A DNA stretch of 64,000 nucleotides from Streptomyces sp. Alt3 (GTDB lineage: Bacteria > Actinomycetota > Actinomycetes > Streptomycetales > Streptomycetaceae). The translations under genes and the position numbers were made by a program. The stretch is taken from assembly GCF_030719215.1 (NCBI RefSeq), contig NZ_CP120984.1:62001-126000 (forward strand), read 5' to 3'. The notes below the pieces were generated by a model, which searched no databases, was not told where the DNA came from, and saw only the letters and a program-made list of their open reading frames with translations. Positions 19,192 to 25,780 of this stretch are shown here, in pieces; the stretch's first letter is position 1, and each line of letters opens with the position of its first letter.

Positions 19192-19719
19192 CTAGAACAT
19201 GTCGCCCTTCTCGTAGCTGAAACTGCTGATACGGGCGACCACGGTGTCCGGGTCGTCCCTAGTCGTCAGCTCTACGGGGGCTTCGAGACGGTATTTGACA
19301 TGGTCACCCCTGGTCGGGGGGTACTCGTTGAGGTCCCCGATCATGACCATCGGCTTCTTGGTGACCAGCTCGACCCGGTCACCGCCCTCCTTTGTGAAGG
19401 CAACCGCGAACTTGATGACATCGCGCTGCTCAAGCTTCGGGGGGGACTCCTGGACGACGCGCACCCAACTGGGCTGGTTCCGGTCGTGCTCTCCCTCCCC
19501 GAACACGACGTACAGGCCATTGCCGCTGCCGGACAGCTCGAATTGGTCCCTAATCCACAGCTGCACGCGGTCGGCCGGCTCGTCGGGGAACGGCACCACT
19601 ACCTGCCTGATCTGCCCCGTGAAGTCGAGTTCCAGGGTTTCGCCCTCGTATTCGATCTTGGCGTCGCGGACGCTCAAGTGAAAGAGGGTCTCCTTGCTGA
19701 TGTTGGGCAGCAGGGACAT
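19192..19719 (-). CDS. Transposon cargo protein of unknown function
   Basis: 175 residues from ATG 19719, chosen because AAGGAG sits 8 bases upstream. The frame is open and protein-like further back, so ATG 19860 (222 residues) cannot be excluded. The sequence is rich in beta strands (AKIEYEGETLELDFTGQIRQV, NGLYVVFGEGEHD, RISSFSYEKGDMF), soluble and acidic, with no signal peptide and no recognised motif. It lies between tnpA and the res site, convergent with tnpA and divergent from tnpR, so it is the carried gene of the basic transposon. Confidence 0.6.
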   Translation of the reverse strand: MSLLPNISKETLFHLSVRDAKIEYEGETLELDFTGQIRQVVVPFPDEPADRVQLWIRDQFELSGSGNGLYVVFGEGEHDRNQPSWVRVVQESPPKLEQRDVIKFAVAFTKEGGDRVELVTKKPMVMIGDLNEYPPTRGDHVKYRLEAPVELTTRDDPDTVVARISSFSYEKGDMF

Positions 19720-19935
19720 GAGTATGGCTCCTTGATCGTCGTTGCTGCCCACGATCGCCCATCCCGATCCCGAAAGACCGGCAGGCACCCAGACGGTCAC
19801 CCGATCGAGTGTCCCGCCCCGGGGATCACGGGAACCGAGGTCATCGGCAAGGGCGGTCATGGTCGCCTGGCCACTGCCTCGCGTCGCCGGGCGTGACATC
19901 TGTAGCGGTGGGTGACTCGCAGAAATGATCAGTTG

Positions 19936-20037
19936 TGCGAGTTCCGTGAGAGGCCCGGACCGTGTCCGGTTCACCCCGGTCCGCTCTCGCAGAACACCTC
20001 TCAGAACCCTGCACTTATGCGAGACACTTCTGAGAGA
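19936..20037. promoter_or_regulatory. Candidate res site with three resolvase subsites
   Basis: Three copies of a bipartite motif are seen upstream of tnpR: TGCGAGTTCCGTGAGAG (19936-19952), an inverted copy TCTCGCAGAACACCTCTCAG (19985-20004) and TGCGAGACACTTCTGAGAGA (20018-20037). The half-sites TGCGAG and TGAGAG recur in all three. This is the organisation expected of a resolution site, which would also place the tnpR promoter under resolvase control. Confidence 0.6.
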
Positions 20038-20045
20038 CTCCCGGC

Positions 20046-21083
20046 ATGGATCTGACGCCTGATCGGGCAGCTTCTGCGGTGGAACGGCATGGATGCCCGA
20101 AGTGCGAGGCGCCGCCCGGCAGTCCGTGCCGGACGCTCGGCGGGAAGACCGCCTCGAAGTACCACACGCCGCGCTTCATCCTGGTGCCCGCGCTGCGCGA
20201 GGACCTCGAAGTCCTCGTCCCCGCCGACCGCGGCCCGGGCCGCACCTGGCAGCCGGGCCCCGCACTCGCCGTCGTCCCCCAGCCCGCCGCCGGGAGCCGG
20301 CCGGTGCGGATCGGGTACGCCCGCACCTCCATGGTCAGCCAGGAGCTCGCCAGCCAGATCGAGGCCCTGGAGGCGGCGGGCTGCACGAAGATCTTCCGCG
20401 AGAAGATCAGCACCCGCGTCAAGCACCGCCCCGAGATGGCCGCGGCCCTCAAGCTCGCCACCGAGTTCAAGGAGACGGCCCCCGACCAGGTCGTCATCCT
20501 GACCGTCCACGAGATGAAGCGCCTGGCCCGCAACGCCGCCGAGCTGATGCAGCTCTCCGCCGACCTGGAGGGCGCCGGCATCCGGCTCGAACTCCTCACC
20601 GGCCCGCTCACCGGCGTCTACGACCCGGGCGGCATGGGCTCGATGCTCTTCGCCGTTCTCGCCGTCGCCGCCCAGCTCGACCGCAACTACATCCGGGAGA
20701 AGACCCTGGAGGGCCAGCAGACCGCCGCCCGCAAGGGCAACCACGGCGGCAGACCGAAGGTCATCGACGACGACATGCTCACCTTCGCCGTCGCGCTCAA
20801 GGACAAGGGCACCCCGGTCCCGGAGATCGCCAAGAAGCTCGTCATCAAGACCGGCAAGAACGCCGGCGAACACCCCTCGGTCGCCTCGGTCTACCGGGCA
20901 CTCGCCGACGCCGAGGAGGCCGCAGCCCTCGCCGCGGTGGATGCCGACCTATCACTACGACCCACCCGCGTACAGATCCGTCGCCCCAGCGACCCGCTCA
21001 CCCCCGAGGAACTCGACCTCCGCCAGCGCCTGGTCACCCAGCGAGCCGAGCTGGATGCAGGTCAAAATCAATTTCACCGTTAA
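20046..21083 (+). CDS. tnpR: Serine resolvase with N-terminal zinc finger
   Basis: 345 residues. Serine recombinase that resolves cointegrates at res. The catalytic domain is shifted: RIGYARTSMVSQ places the nucleophile at Ser95 instead of near residue 10. Residues 1-80 hold a putative zinc-binding motif (Cys17, Cys20, Cys28, His40; HGCPKCEAPPGSPC) of the type seen in actinobacteriophage proteins. The Tyr-to-Arg core (LDRNYIREKTLEGQQ) and a C-terminal HTH (GRPKVIDDD...SVASVYRALADAE) follow. The TAA stop lies inside the inner right inverted repeat, so the end of the gene doubles as a transposon end. Confidence 0.88.
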   Translation: MDLTPDRAASAVERHGCPKCEAPPGSPCRTLGGKTASKYHTPRFILVPALREDLEVLVPADRGPGRTWQPGPALAVVPQPAAGSRPVRIGYARTSMVSQELASQIEALEAAGCTKIFREKISTRVKHRPEMAAALKLATEFKETAPDQVVILTVHEMKRLARNAAELMQLSADLEGAGIRLELLTGPLTGVYDPGGMGSMLFAVLAVAAQLDRNYIREKTLEGQQTAARKGNHGGRPKVIDDDMLTFAVALKDKGTPVPEIAKKLVIKTGKNAGEHPSVASVYRALADAEEAAALAAVDADLSLRPTRVQIRRPSDPLTPEELDLRQRLVTQRAELDAGQNQFHR

Positions 21084-21110
21084 CCGCTGCCCCTCTACTA
21101 CTCAAGGGCG
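21006..21110 (+). repeat. Inner transposon right end plus tnpR tail (repeat copy 1)
   Basis: About 105 bp from GAGGAACTCGACCTCC through the inverted repeat 21064-21110. It recurs at 23353-23457 with 3 substitutions. The following bases (GGGTC) do not match the left flank, so this end was not the outer end in the last transposition. Confidence 0.85.
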
Positions 21111-21231
21111 GGGTCCCCGTGACAGGTGCGTTCTCGTGGCTGAGCGGAGCCCGGCAGGGCTGCTGGGCTCCACTCTTGGACCTGGGCTGGTGAACCGGCC
21201 TGCCGGCCCGGGGTAATTCGCGTGCGGGTGG

Positions 21232-21624
21232 CTACAGAACGGCGACGGTGAACGGAACGTCAGCCGCGTCGTTGTTGTAGTTGCTCGTCACGACGGTGAT
21301 GGTGCGGGTCTTGCCGTTGCAGTTGCTGTTCGGGATGGCGGTGATCATGGACCGCTGGTTGTTGACCGTGGCGAGTACGGCCGCGTTGCGCAGGTCGACG
21401 GTGGGGTCCGAGACCGCCACGCAGTAGTAGCCCGCGGGCTGCCCGTTGAGCCGTGCCGACGAGGCGACGTTCTTGGTCGCCAGGAGGGTTCCGTCCGCGC
21501 TCACCTTGGCCGCGGCCCGGGCGTAGGGCGCGTTCAGGGCGGCCGGGGCGGCGGAGGCGGGACCGGTCAGGAGCGGCACCGACGCCACTGCTGCGGCGGC
21601 CAGGGCGAGGACTCGGATACGCAT
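21232..21624 (-). CDS. Small secreted protein
   Basis: 130 residues from ATG 21624, preceded by AAAGGAA. A Sec signal peptide is clear: MRIR, a hydrophobic core (VLALAAAAVASVPLL) and cleavage after ASA (GPASA-APAA). The mature part of about 100 residues is strand-rich with two cysteines (YYCVAVSD and NSNCNGK) that could form a disulfide, and ends TSNYNNDAADVPFTVAVL. No enzyme motif is present; a structural or binding role outside the cell is likely. It is cargo of the extended transposon. Confidence 0.7.
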   Translation of the reverse strand: MRIRVLALAAAAVASVPLLTGPASAAPAALNAPYARAAAKVSADGTLLATKNVASSARLNGQPAGYYCVAVSDPTVDLRNAAVLATVNNQRSMITAIPNSNCNGKTRTITVVTSNYNNDAADVPFTVAVL

Positions 21625-21905
21625 GGTGGTTCCTTTCACGGCCGCATCCGTCACCGGCTGCGGCCCTGCATGTGGATGGGCGCCCTTTGGGGACGGAGTT
21701 GCAGCCCAGGTCGAAACCCGGGTGCTCCGTCATTGACTCCCGCCGCTCACGCAGCGTCCCAGCCGGTTTCACCCCTGCGGATGATCATGACCTCCGCAAT
21801 CACCCGAACGGCCCCCCGGCGACGGGCGCCGGGCGGGGCGGGCGAGTAAGCCTGACGCGGGCCCCGCCCCGCATCCCGACCATCCTGCCGAGAAAGGCCC
21901 TCCCT

Positions 21906-22400
21906 GTGGCCACTGATTTCAAAACCCAGCGTTTCCAGGAACTCTTCGACGCCCTTGACCCCGACCGGAACGACGTCGTCGGCAAGCACAGCTTCGACAA
22001 CCTGATCTCGCGCCTCGCCCACAATTCCGACACAAACATCCGCGACCTCCGAAAGGCGTTCCACGAGTTCTGGCAGGCGGTGCAGAGCCGCAGCGAGTAC
22101 CGGTCCAACCTGTCCAAGCAGCAGTTCGTCGACGCGCTGAACGCCACACACATGAGGGACTTCGACAGCCTGTCCGGGCGCGTGTTCGCCTCCGCGTTCG
22201 GCTTCGGCGAAGTGACCAAGGACAAATTCGTGCGCTACTACACGGCTGCGGGCAGCGACGAAGCCACCGCGCAGGAAGACTTCACCCGGCTCCACGGCGA
22301 CCGCGACGGCGGGCTCCACCGTAAGGAATTCCACGGCGGCCTCGCCAACTACCTACACAACTCCGACCCCGCCAGCAGCATCGTCCTGGGCATCGTGTAG
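21906..22400 (+). CDS. EF-hand calcium-binding protein
   Basis: 164 residues from GTG 21906, with AAAGG upstream. It resembles actinomycete calerythrin/CabD-like EF-hand proteins. The first loop (FDALDPDRNDVVGKHSF) is near-canonical with D-x-D-x-N. The last loop (LHGDRDGGLHRKEF) keeps Asp at positions 3 and 5 and Glu at 12 but has His at position 1. The two middle hands (LSKQQF, VTKDKF) have lost their acidic loops. It probably acts as a cytoplasmic calcium buffer or sensor. A hairpin terminator follows. Confidence 0.75.
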   Translation: MATDFKTQRFQELFDALDPDRNDVVGKHSFDNLISRLAHNSDTNIRDLRKAFHEFWQAVQSRSEYRSNLSKQQFVDALNATHMRDFDSLSGRVFASAFGFGEVTKDKFVRYYTAAGSDEATAQEDFTRLHGDRDGGLHRKEFHGGLANYLHNSDPASSIVLGIV

Positions 22401-22417
22401 GCCACGAATCCTTACCG

Positions 22418-22444
22418 GTTTCCGCAGCCGACGGCGGCGGAAAC
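22418..22444 (+). terminator. Hairpin after the EF-hand gene
   Basis: GTTTCCGC (22418-22425) and GCGGAAAC (22437-22444) form a perfect 8-bp stem, 17 bases after the stop codon. Confidence 0.5.
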
Positions 22445-22462
22445 GTTCACCACGGCGGCCGG

Positions 22463-22744
22463 TCAGCGCCGGGCGTCCCCGGGCGCGAGCAGCCTGGTGA
22501 TGCCCGCGATGGCCTCTGCCGAGGGCGTGAAGTACCGGCGGACGTTCTCGGCCTTCTCGTGCCGGGACTTGGCCATCAGCATCAGCTCTGAGGCTCCCTG
22601 TCCGCCGAGGTAGGTGAGCCCGGCATGGCAGTACTCGTGCAGGTCCCAGCCCGTGCCCGGCGCACCGCCGACGGCGGTGCGCTCATCGAGCAGCGCGCGT
22701 GCCTGGCTGCAGGAGAGCGGTGCCAGCCCAGTGTCCGGGCACAC
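22463..22744 (-). pseudogene. Integrase C-terminal remnant with damaged active site
   Basis: Encodes the end of a tyrosine integrase: WDLHEYCHAGLTYLGGQG, LMLMAKSRHEKAENVRRYF. The usual HELRH/HEYRH box reads HEYCH here, so the second catalytic arginine is replaced by cysteine. The N-terminal 70 percent of the protein is absent. It is a fossil of another integrative element inside the transposon cargo. Confidence 0.7.
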
Positions 22745-22770
22745 ATCGCGCGGGCTGGGCCGGGCACCGG

Positions 22771-23208
22771 CTAGACCTTCGCGGCTTCCTTCTCGGCGAG
22801 TGCCAGCGCCTCGTCCGCCGCACGCGACGCCGCGGTGGCCGACTCGAAGTCCTTGGCGCGGCTGGCTGACGCGGCCTCCCTGCCGGCCTGCTCGGCCGCT
22901 TCAGCATCCGTGCGGGCCGGGCCCGTCTCCCAGTTGGGAAGGATGGAGTACGCAGCCTCGGCGGCTTCAGTCACGGCTGCGGCAACCGCCCCAAAATCCA
23001 GGGCCTTGGCCCCCTGCTCGGCCCTGGCGGCGGCCTCCGCCACCGTGTGCCCGCCCGGCATGTTCGCCGTGCTGTCGGCGACCGCGCGAGCGGCCTTGGC
23101 CGCCTTCTCCAGCTTGGCCTTGTCGTCGGCTGCGGCGTACATCGTGTGGCGGGCGGCCTCGGCGTTCCGTCGGGCCTGCTGCACCTGGTCGGTGTCCTGA
23201 ACTGCCAC
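22771..23208 (-). CDS. Alanine-rich coiled-coil protein
   Basis: 145 residues from GTG 23208, with GAGGAG just upstream. The composition is dominated by Ala, Glu, Lys and Arg in heptad-like runs (ARRNAEAARHTMYAAADD, KAAKAARAVADSTA, EAAEQAGREAASASRAKDF), giving a long continuous helix. No transmembrane segment or catalytic motif is present. It is the last cargo gene before the outer right end and would be transcribed inward. A structural role is possible but unproven. Confidence 0.6.
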   Translation of the reverse strand: MAVQDTDQVQQARRNAEAARHTMYAAADDKAKLEKAAKAARAVADSTANMPGGHTVAEAAARAEQGAKALDFGAVAAAVTEAAEAAYSILPNWETGPARTDAEAAEQAGREAASASRAKDFESATAASRAADEALALAEKEAAKV

Positions 23209-23352
23209 GGGAGCTCCTCGTTCTCTGCGATCAGCGTCCCCGCCACCATCTCGCGGTTCCCTGGGTCGCACTCCGAACCAGGCCGCAGAGCCACCCGAAG
23301 GAACGACGGGAGCACGGCCAAGACCGGGCACTGGACTTTCTGAACCCCCTGT

Positions 23353-23457
23353 GAGGAACTCGACCTCCGCCAGCGCCCGGTCACCCAGCGAGCCGAGCTG
23401 GATGCAGGTCAAGATCAATCTCACCGTTAACCGCTGCCCCTCTACTACTCAAGGGCG
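23353..23457 (+). repeat. Outer transposon right end (repeat copy 2)
   Basis: A truncated copy of the tnpR tail plus inverted repeat (23411-23457), identical to 21006-21110 except for 3 positions. It ends CTACTACTCAAGGGCG and is followed immediately by GTAGA, the matching target duplication. Confidence 0.85.
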
Positions 23458-23500
23458 GTAGAGGGGTCCAGAAAGTCCAGAAACCCTGGCAGCGAACGAT

Positions 23501-23629
23501 GCCACCAGCCCCCGCGAAGAGATCGACGATCGTGACGATCGAGATGGCTCCGAGGTCTGTCAGATAGGGCAGGGGTCCACCGAGGGGAACAGTTTCACGC
23601 TTAGTCAGTTTCCGCAGCACAGAGGGCAT
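23501..23629 (-). pseudogene. 5' fragment of a DNA cytosine methyltransferase-like gene
   Basis: From ATG 23629 the frame gives MPSVLRKLTKRETVPLGG and then SIVTIVDLFAGAGG, the opening motif I (binding S-adenosylmethionine) of C5 cytosine methyltransferases. Similarity is lost after about 23500, close to the right end of the transposon, so the rest of the gene is gone. It overlaps the end of the upstream gene by 25 bases, as in actinomycete integrative elements, where such methylase genes are common. Confidence 0.4.
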
Positions 23630-23988
23630 TTCACCGTTTGAGGCGGGTGTGCGCGGGGCGGTCCGGTTGGGGTCGGCTCGCGCGTTCTGCGTAGGCTCTT
23701 GCACGGACCTCCCAGGTATGACGACGGGGAGCCCAGACCCAGCCAGAACCGGAGCCGGCTGCTTCCCTGTGGCCCCTCCTTGACGGGTGTCGCAGGCTCG
23801 GTGTCGGTGTCGTCCGCCGTGTCGAGCCACCCGGCCAGACCCGTCGTCGAACCGGTTCCACTGGCCGCCGCAACGGGTGCGTCCGTCGCCGCAACCGGCT
23901 CTGCCGCTGCCGAAATCTCCGGGCGCGCCGTCGGACCGTGCGGCCCGGTCGCCGAAACCGGGTTCGGTTCCGTCGTGATCGTGGTCAT
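23605..23988 (-). CDS. AICE-type hypothetical protein
   Basis: 127 residues from ATG 23988, with GAGGAGA 7-13 bases upstream. The N-terminal 70 residues are Ala/Thr/Pro-rich and probably disordered (MTTITTEPNPVSATGP). A short ordered segment (RLRFWLGLGSPSSYLGG) follows, then a C-terminal cysteine pair (VKCPLCCGN) that may be part of a zinc site. Position and composition match small uncharacterised genes of actinomycete integrative elements. Confidence 0.55.
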   Translation of the reverse strand: MTTITTEPNPVSATGPHGPTARPEISAAAEPVAATDAPVAAASGTGSTTGLAGWLDTADDTDTEPATPVKEGPQGSSRLRFWLGLGSPSSYLGGPCKSLRRTREPTPTGPPRAHPPQTVKCPLCCGN

Positions 23989-24071
23989 CTGGGTCTCTCC
24001 TCACCGAAACGAATCAGGGTAGGGGCGGGGCGGCGCGCACCTCGCGCCGCCCCGCCCGGAGTGATGGGGTG

Positions 24072-24197
24072 TCAGCCCCGCTTGGCTTCGGCTGCCTCTC
24101 GGGCGGCACGGGCGGCGTCTGCGGCCTCGGCGGCCCTCTTGGCCTCTTCGACGCGCTGCTGGGCAAGCGCGTCGGCGGCCTGCTGCTCCGCGCTCAT
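24072..24197 (-). CDS. 41-residue alanine-rich helical peptide
   Basis: Starts at ATG 24197, overlapping the stop of the upstream gene by ATGA, which implies translational coupling. The sequence is a single Ala/Glu/Arg helix (QQRVEEAKRAAEAADAARAA). It is conserved in style with very small genes in conjugative element operons; the function is unknown. Confidence 0.55.
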   Translation of the reverse strand: MSAEQQAADALAQQRVEEAKRAAEAADAARAAREAAEAKRG

Positions 24198-24346
24198 GAC
24201 CGGTTCCCCTTCGGGGTCCCGGCGACGGGGCGCTCGGCAGGGCTGCTGGTGTAGCCGCCTCGGCTGGCGGAGTAGTCACGGGAGTGCTGCGGCTCGGCCT
24301 TGGAGCGCTGGGGGTCGCGTGCGGGCATGTTCTTGCGGAGTGCCAC
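24194..24346 (-). CDS. 50-residue basic protein of the AICE remnant
   Basis: GTG 24346 follows AGGAG at 6 bases. The protein (VALRKNMPARDPQRSKAEP...) is basic, Ser/Arg-rich and probably disordered. It overlaps the next gene by 4 bases. I do not recognise a domain; the context suggests a minor transfer or regulatory component. Confidence 0.55.
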   Translation of the reverse strand: MALRKNMPARDPQRSKAEPQHSRDYSASRGGYTSSPAERPVAGTPKGNRS

Positions 24347-24491
24347 GATGGGCTCCTGTCTCTGCGGAGATGGAGCGCGGGGCGACCGGCTTTCTTGGCA
24401 GTTGGGCGGTCGTCTCGCGCGTTTTTGGTGGGGCCGTGGGTCTGTCCGGCTCCCCTCACCGCCCGTCTCACTCGAGCGGATCGGGCAACCG

Positions 24492-24707
24492 TCAGACCAG
24501 GTAGCGGTTGTACGGAGTGCCGTAGATGCGCAGGAACTCGTCGTAGATCTGGTCGGCGCGCTCCTCGGCGACGAGGGCTTCGGGGGTCGTGATGCCGCCG
24601 CCGTGCTCGTCCTGGAGATTGAGCCGGAGGTCGTAGGCGGCGTCCTCGACTTCCTGGGCCATGGCCCAGGGGTTGCCCGGGGTCTGCCAGCGGACCGTGA
24701 CGCTCAT
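24492..24707 (-). CDS. 71-residue hypothetical protein of the AICE remnant
   Basis: ATG 24707 has a strong AAGGAG upstream. The sequence opens MSVTVRWQTPGNPWAMAQEV and ends YGTPYNRYLV; it is acidic and mainly helical. This small protein type is familiar from actinomycete integrative elements, but no activity is known to me. Confidence 0.55.
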   Translation of the reverse strand: MSVTVRWQTPGNPWAMAQEVEDAAYDLRLNLQDEHGGGITTPEALVAEERADQIYDEFLRIYGTPYNRYLV

Positions 24708-24842
24708 GGTGATCTCCTTCGGTGGGTGTCCGGACCCCTTCTCGGATCCGGTGGATTCGGTGTCAGGGAGAGGCGTCAGAGGAGCCGTCAGGGGGTGTTA
24801 GGGCGGTGATAGAACCGCAGGTCACAGCGGCGATAGGCCGGT

Positions 24843-25526
24843 CTATCGGGCTTCTTGGGCCCTCTCCTTGGAGAGGGTCAGGGGAGCGGTCCCGGACGGG
24901 TCCTTAATCCCCCCGGGGATGAGACGGAGTACGGCCGGTACGGGGGTCTCGGCGGGCGCCTCGGCGGGGGTCTGCCCAACCGGCTGAGCGGGGGCTCCCA
25001 CGGACGGGGTTTCGGGGCGGGCCTGGAGCAGTGCTGTGGGGGTCATCCCGAGCGCATCGGTCACCGCCACGAGCTTCATCCCGACGCGGGTGACGGGCTT
25101 GCCGCCGATCCGCATGCCGACCTTGTCGGCGGTGGGCAGTCCGCAGGACTCCACCCACGCCCGGAACTCGGTCAGCTCGGTGCCCTGGGGGATGAGCCCG
25201 GCCTCGGCCGCGGAGTCGAGGACGGTGTCGAGGTGCAGTCCGGCGCGGCCGGCTGACTCCGCGTCGGCCGCCGCCCGCACCACGTGCCACAGGAGCGCGG
25301 CGCCCCGGTCGGCCTCGACCTCCTCGTCCTGCTCCTCGTCCTGCTCCTCGACGTCCTCGTCGACGTCGGCGTCGTCGGCCGTGTCCGGGGAAGGGGCGAG
25401 CATCCAGGCCGCGACCATCCAGGCCAGTCCCCCGACGGAAACGATCACCGGCTTCCAGGGGGCCAGCAGTCCGAGGTACGGGGTGATGAGCTCGCCCGCC
25501 ATCGCACCCGCCCCGGCGACGAGCAT
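24843..25526 (-). CDS. Membrane-anchored element protein, probably missing its N-terminus
   Basis: From ATG 25526 it has 227 residues. Two hydrophobic segments (GELITPYLGLLAPW and VIVSVGGLAWMVAAWML) are followed by a strongly acidic run (DVDEDVEEQDEEQDEE) and a soluble domain of about 130 residues (AALLWHVVRAAADAESAGRAG...GIKDPSGTAPLT). The layout resembles SpdB-like spread proteins of conjugative elements. The frame continues upstream as membrane-like sequence (PEALAYLALGG) to about 25570, where plus-strand toxin sequence begins, so the true start has probably been lost at the junction. Confidence 0.55.
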   Translation of the reverse strand: MLVAGAGAMAGELITPYLGLLAPWKPVIVSVGGLAWMVAAWMLAPSPDTADDADVDEDVEEQDEEQDEEVEADRGAALLWHVVRAAADAESAGRAGLHLDTVLDSAAEAGLIPQGTELTEFRAWVESCGLPTADKVGMRIGGKPVTRVGMKLVAVTDALGMTPTALLQARPETPSVGAPAQPVGQTPAEAPAETPVPAVLRLIPGGIKDPSGTAPLTLSKERAQEAR

Positions 25527-25567
25527 CCCGCCCAGGGCGAGGTAGGCGAGCGCCTCAGGGAACGGAC

Positions 25568-25747
25568 GGCGCCCGGACGGAGCCGGCCCTCGGGGAGGAA
25601 CAAGTCGTTCAGTACAGCATCAGGCCGGTCTACGAGGGAGCGAATCCGATCCCGGTCAGATTGGAGTTCACGGCTTTCGGAAACAAGGGCTACACCTTCA
25701 CCCACAGCCTGGAGAACCCCGCCGCTGGTGTCCGGACCGCTGTATAA
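25568..25747 (+). pseudogene. C-terminal tip of a polymorphic nuclease toxin
   Basis: An open plus-strand frame with no start ends at TAA 25745-25747. It reads EEQVVQYSIRPVYEGANPIP, then RLEFTAFGNKGYTFTHSL and NPAAGVRTAV. This is the end of the DNA/RNA non-specific endonuclease toxin domain used as the C-terminal warhead of actinomycete polymorphic toxins. The rest of the toxin has been replaced by the integrative-element remnant. It lies 33 bp before a putative immunity gene on the same strand. Confidence 0.6.
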
Positions 25748-25780
25748 CATCGCCACCGACCGTACCTGGAAGGCTCCCTC

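Larger units (their letters stand above)
15786..23457 (+). mobile_element. Tn3-family transposon with one left and two right ends (7.67 kb)
   Basis: Bounded by 47-bp inverted repeats: left 15786-15832 and outer right 23411-23457, which differ at 2 positions. Identical GTAGA flanks show that these outer ends were used in the last transposition. A further right end lies inside at 21064-21110 and matches the left repeat less well (4 differences). The first 5.3 kb is a standard unit (tnpA, one cargo gene, res, tnpR). The extra 2.35 kb carries a secreted protein, an EF-hand protein, an integrase remnant and a coiled-coil protein. Confidence 0.85.

Noticed and set aside
15781..21115. Simple 5.3-kb Tn3 unit ending at the inner right repeat
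   Set aside because: The bases after 21110 (GGGTC) do not match the left flank GTAGA, whereas those after 23457 do.
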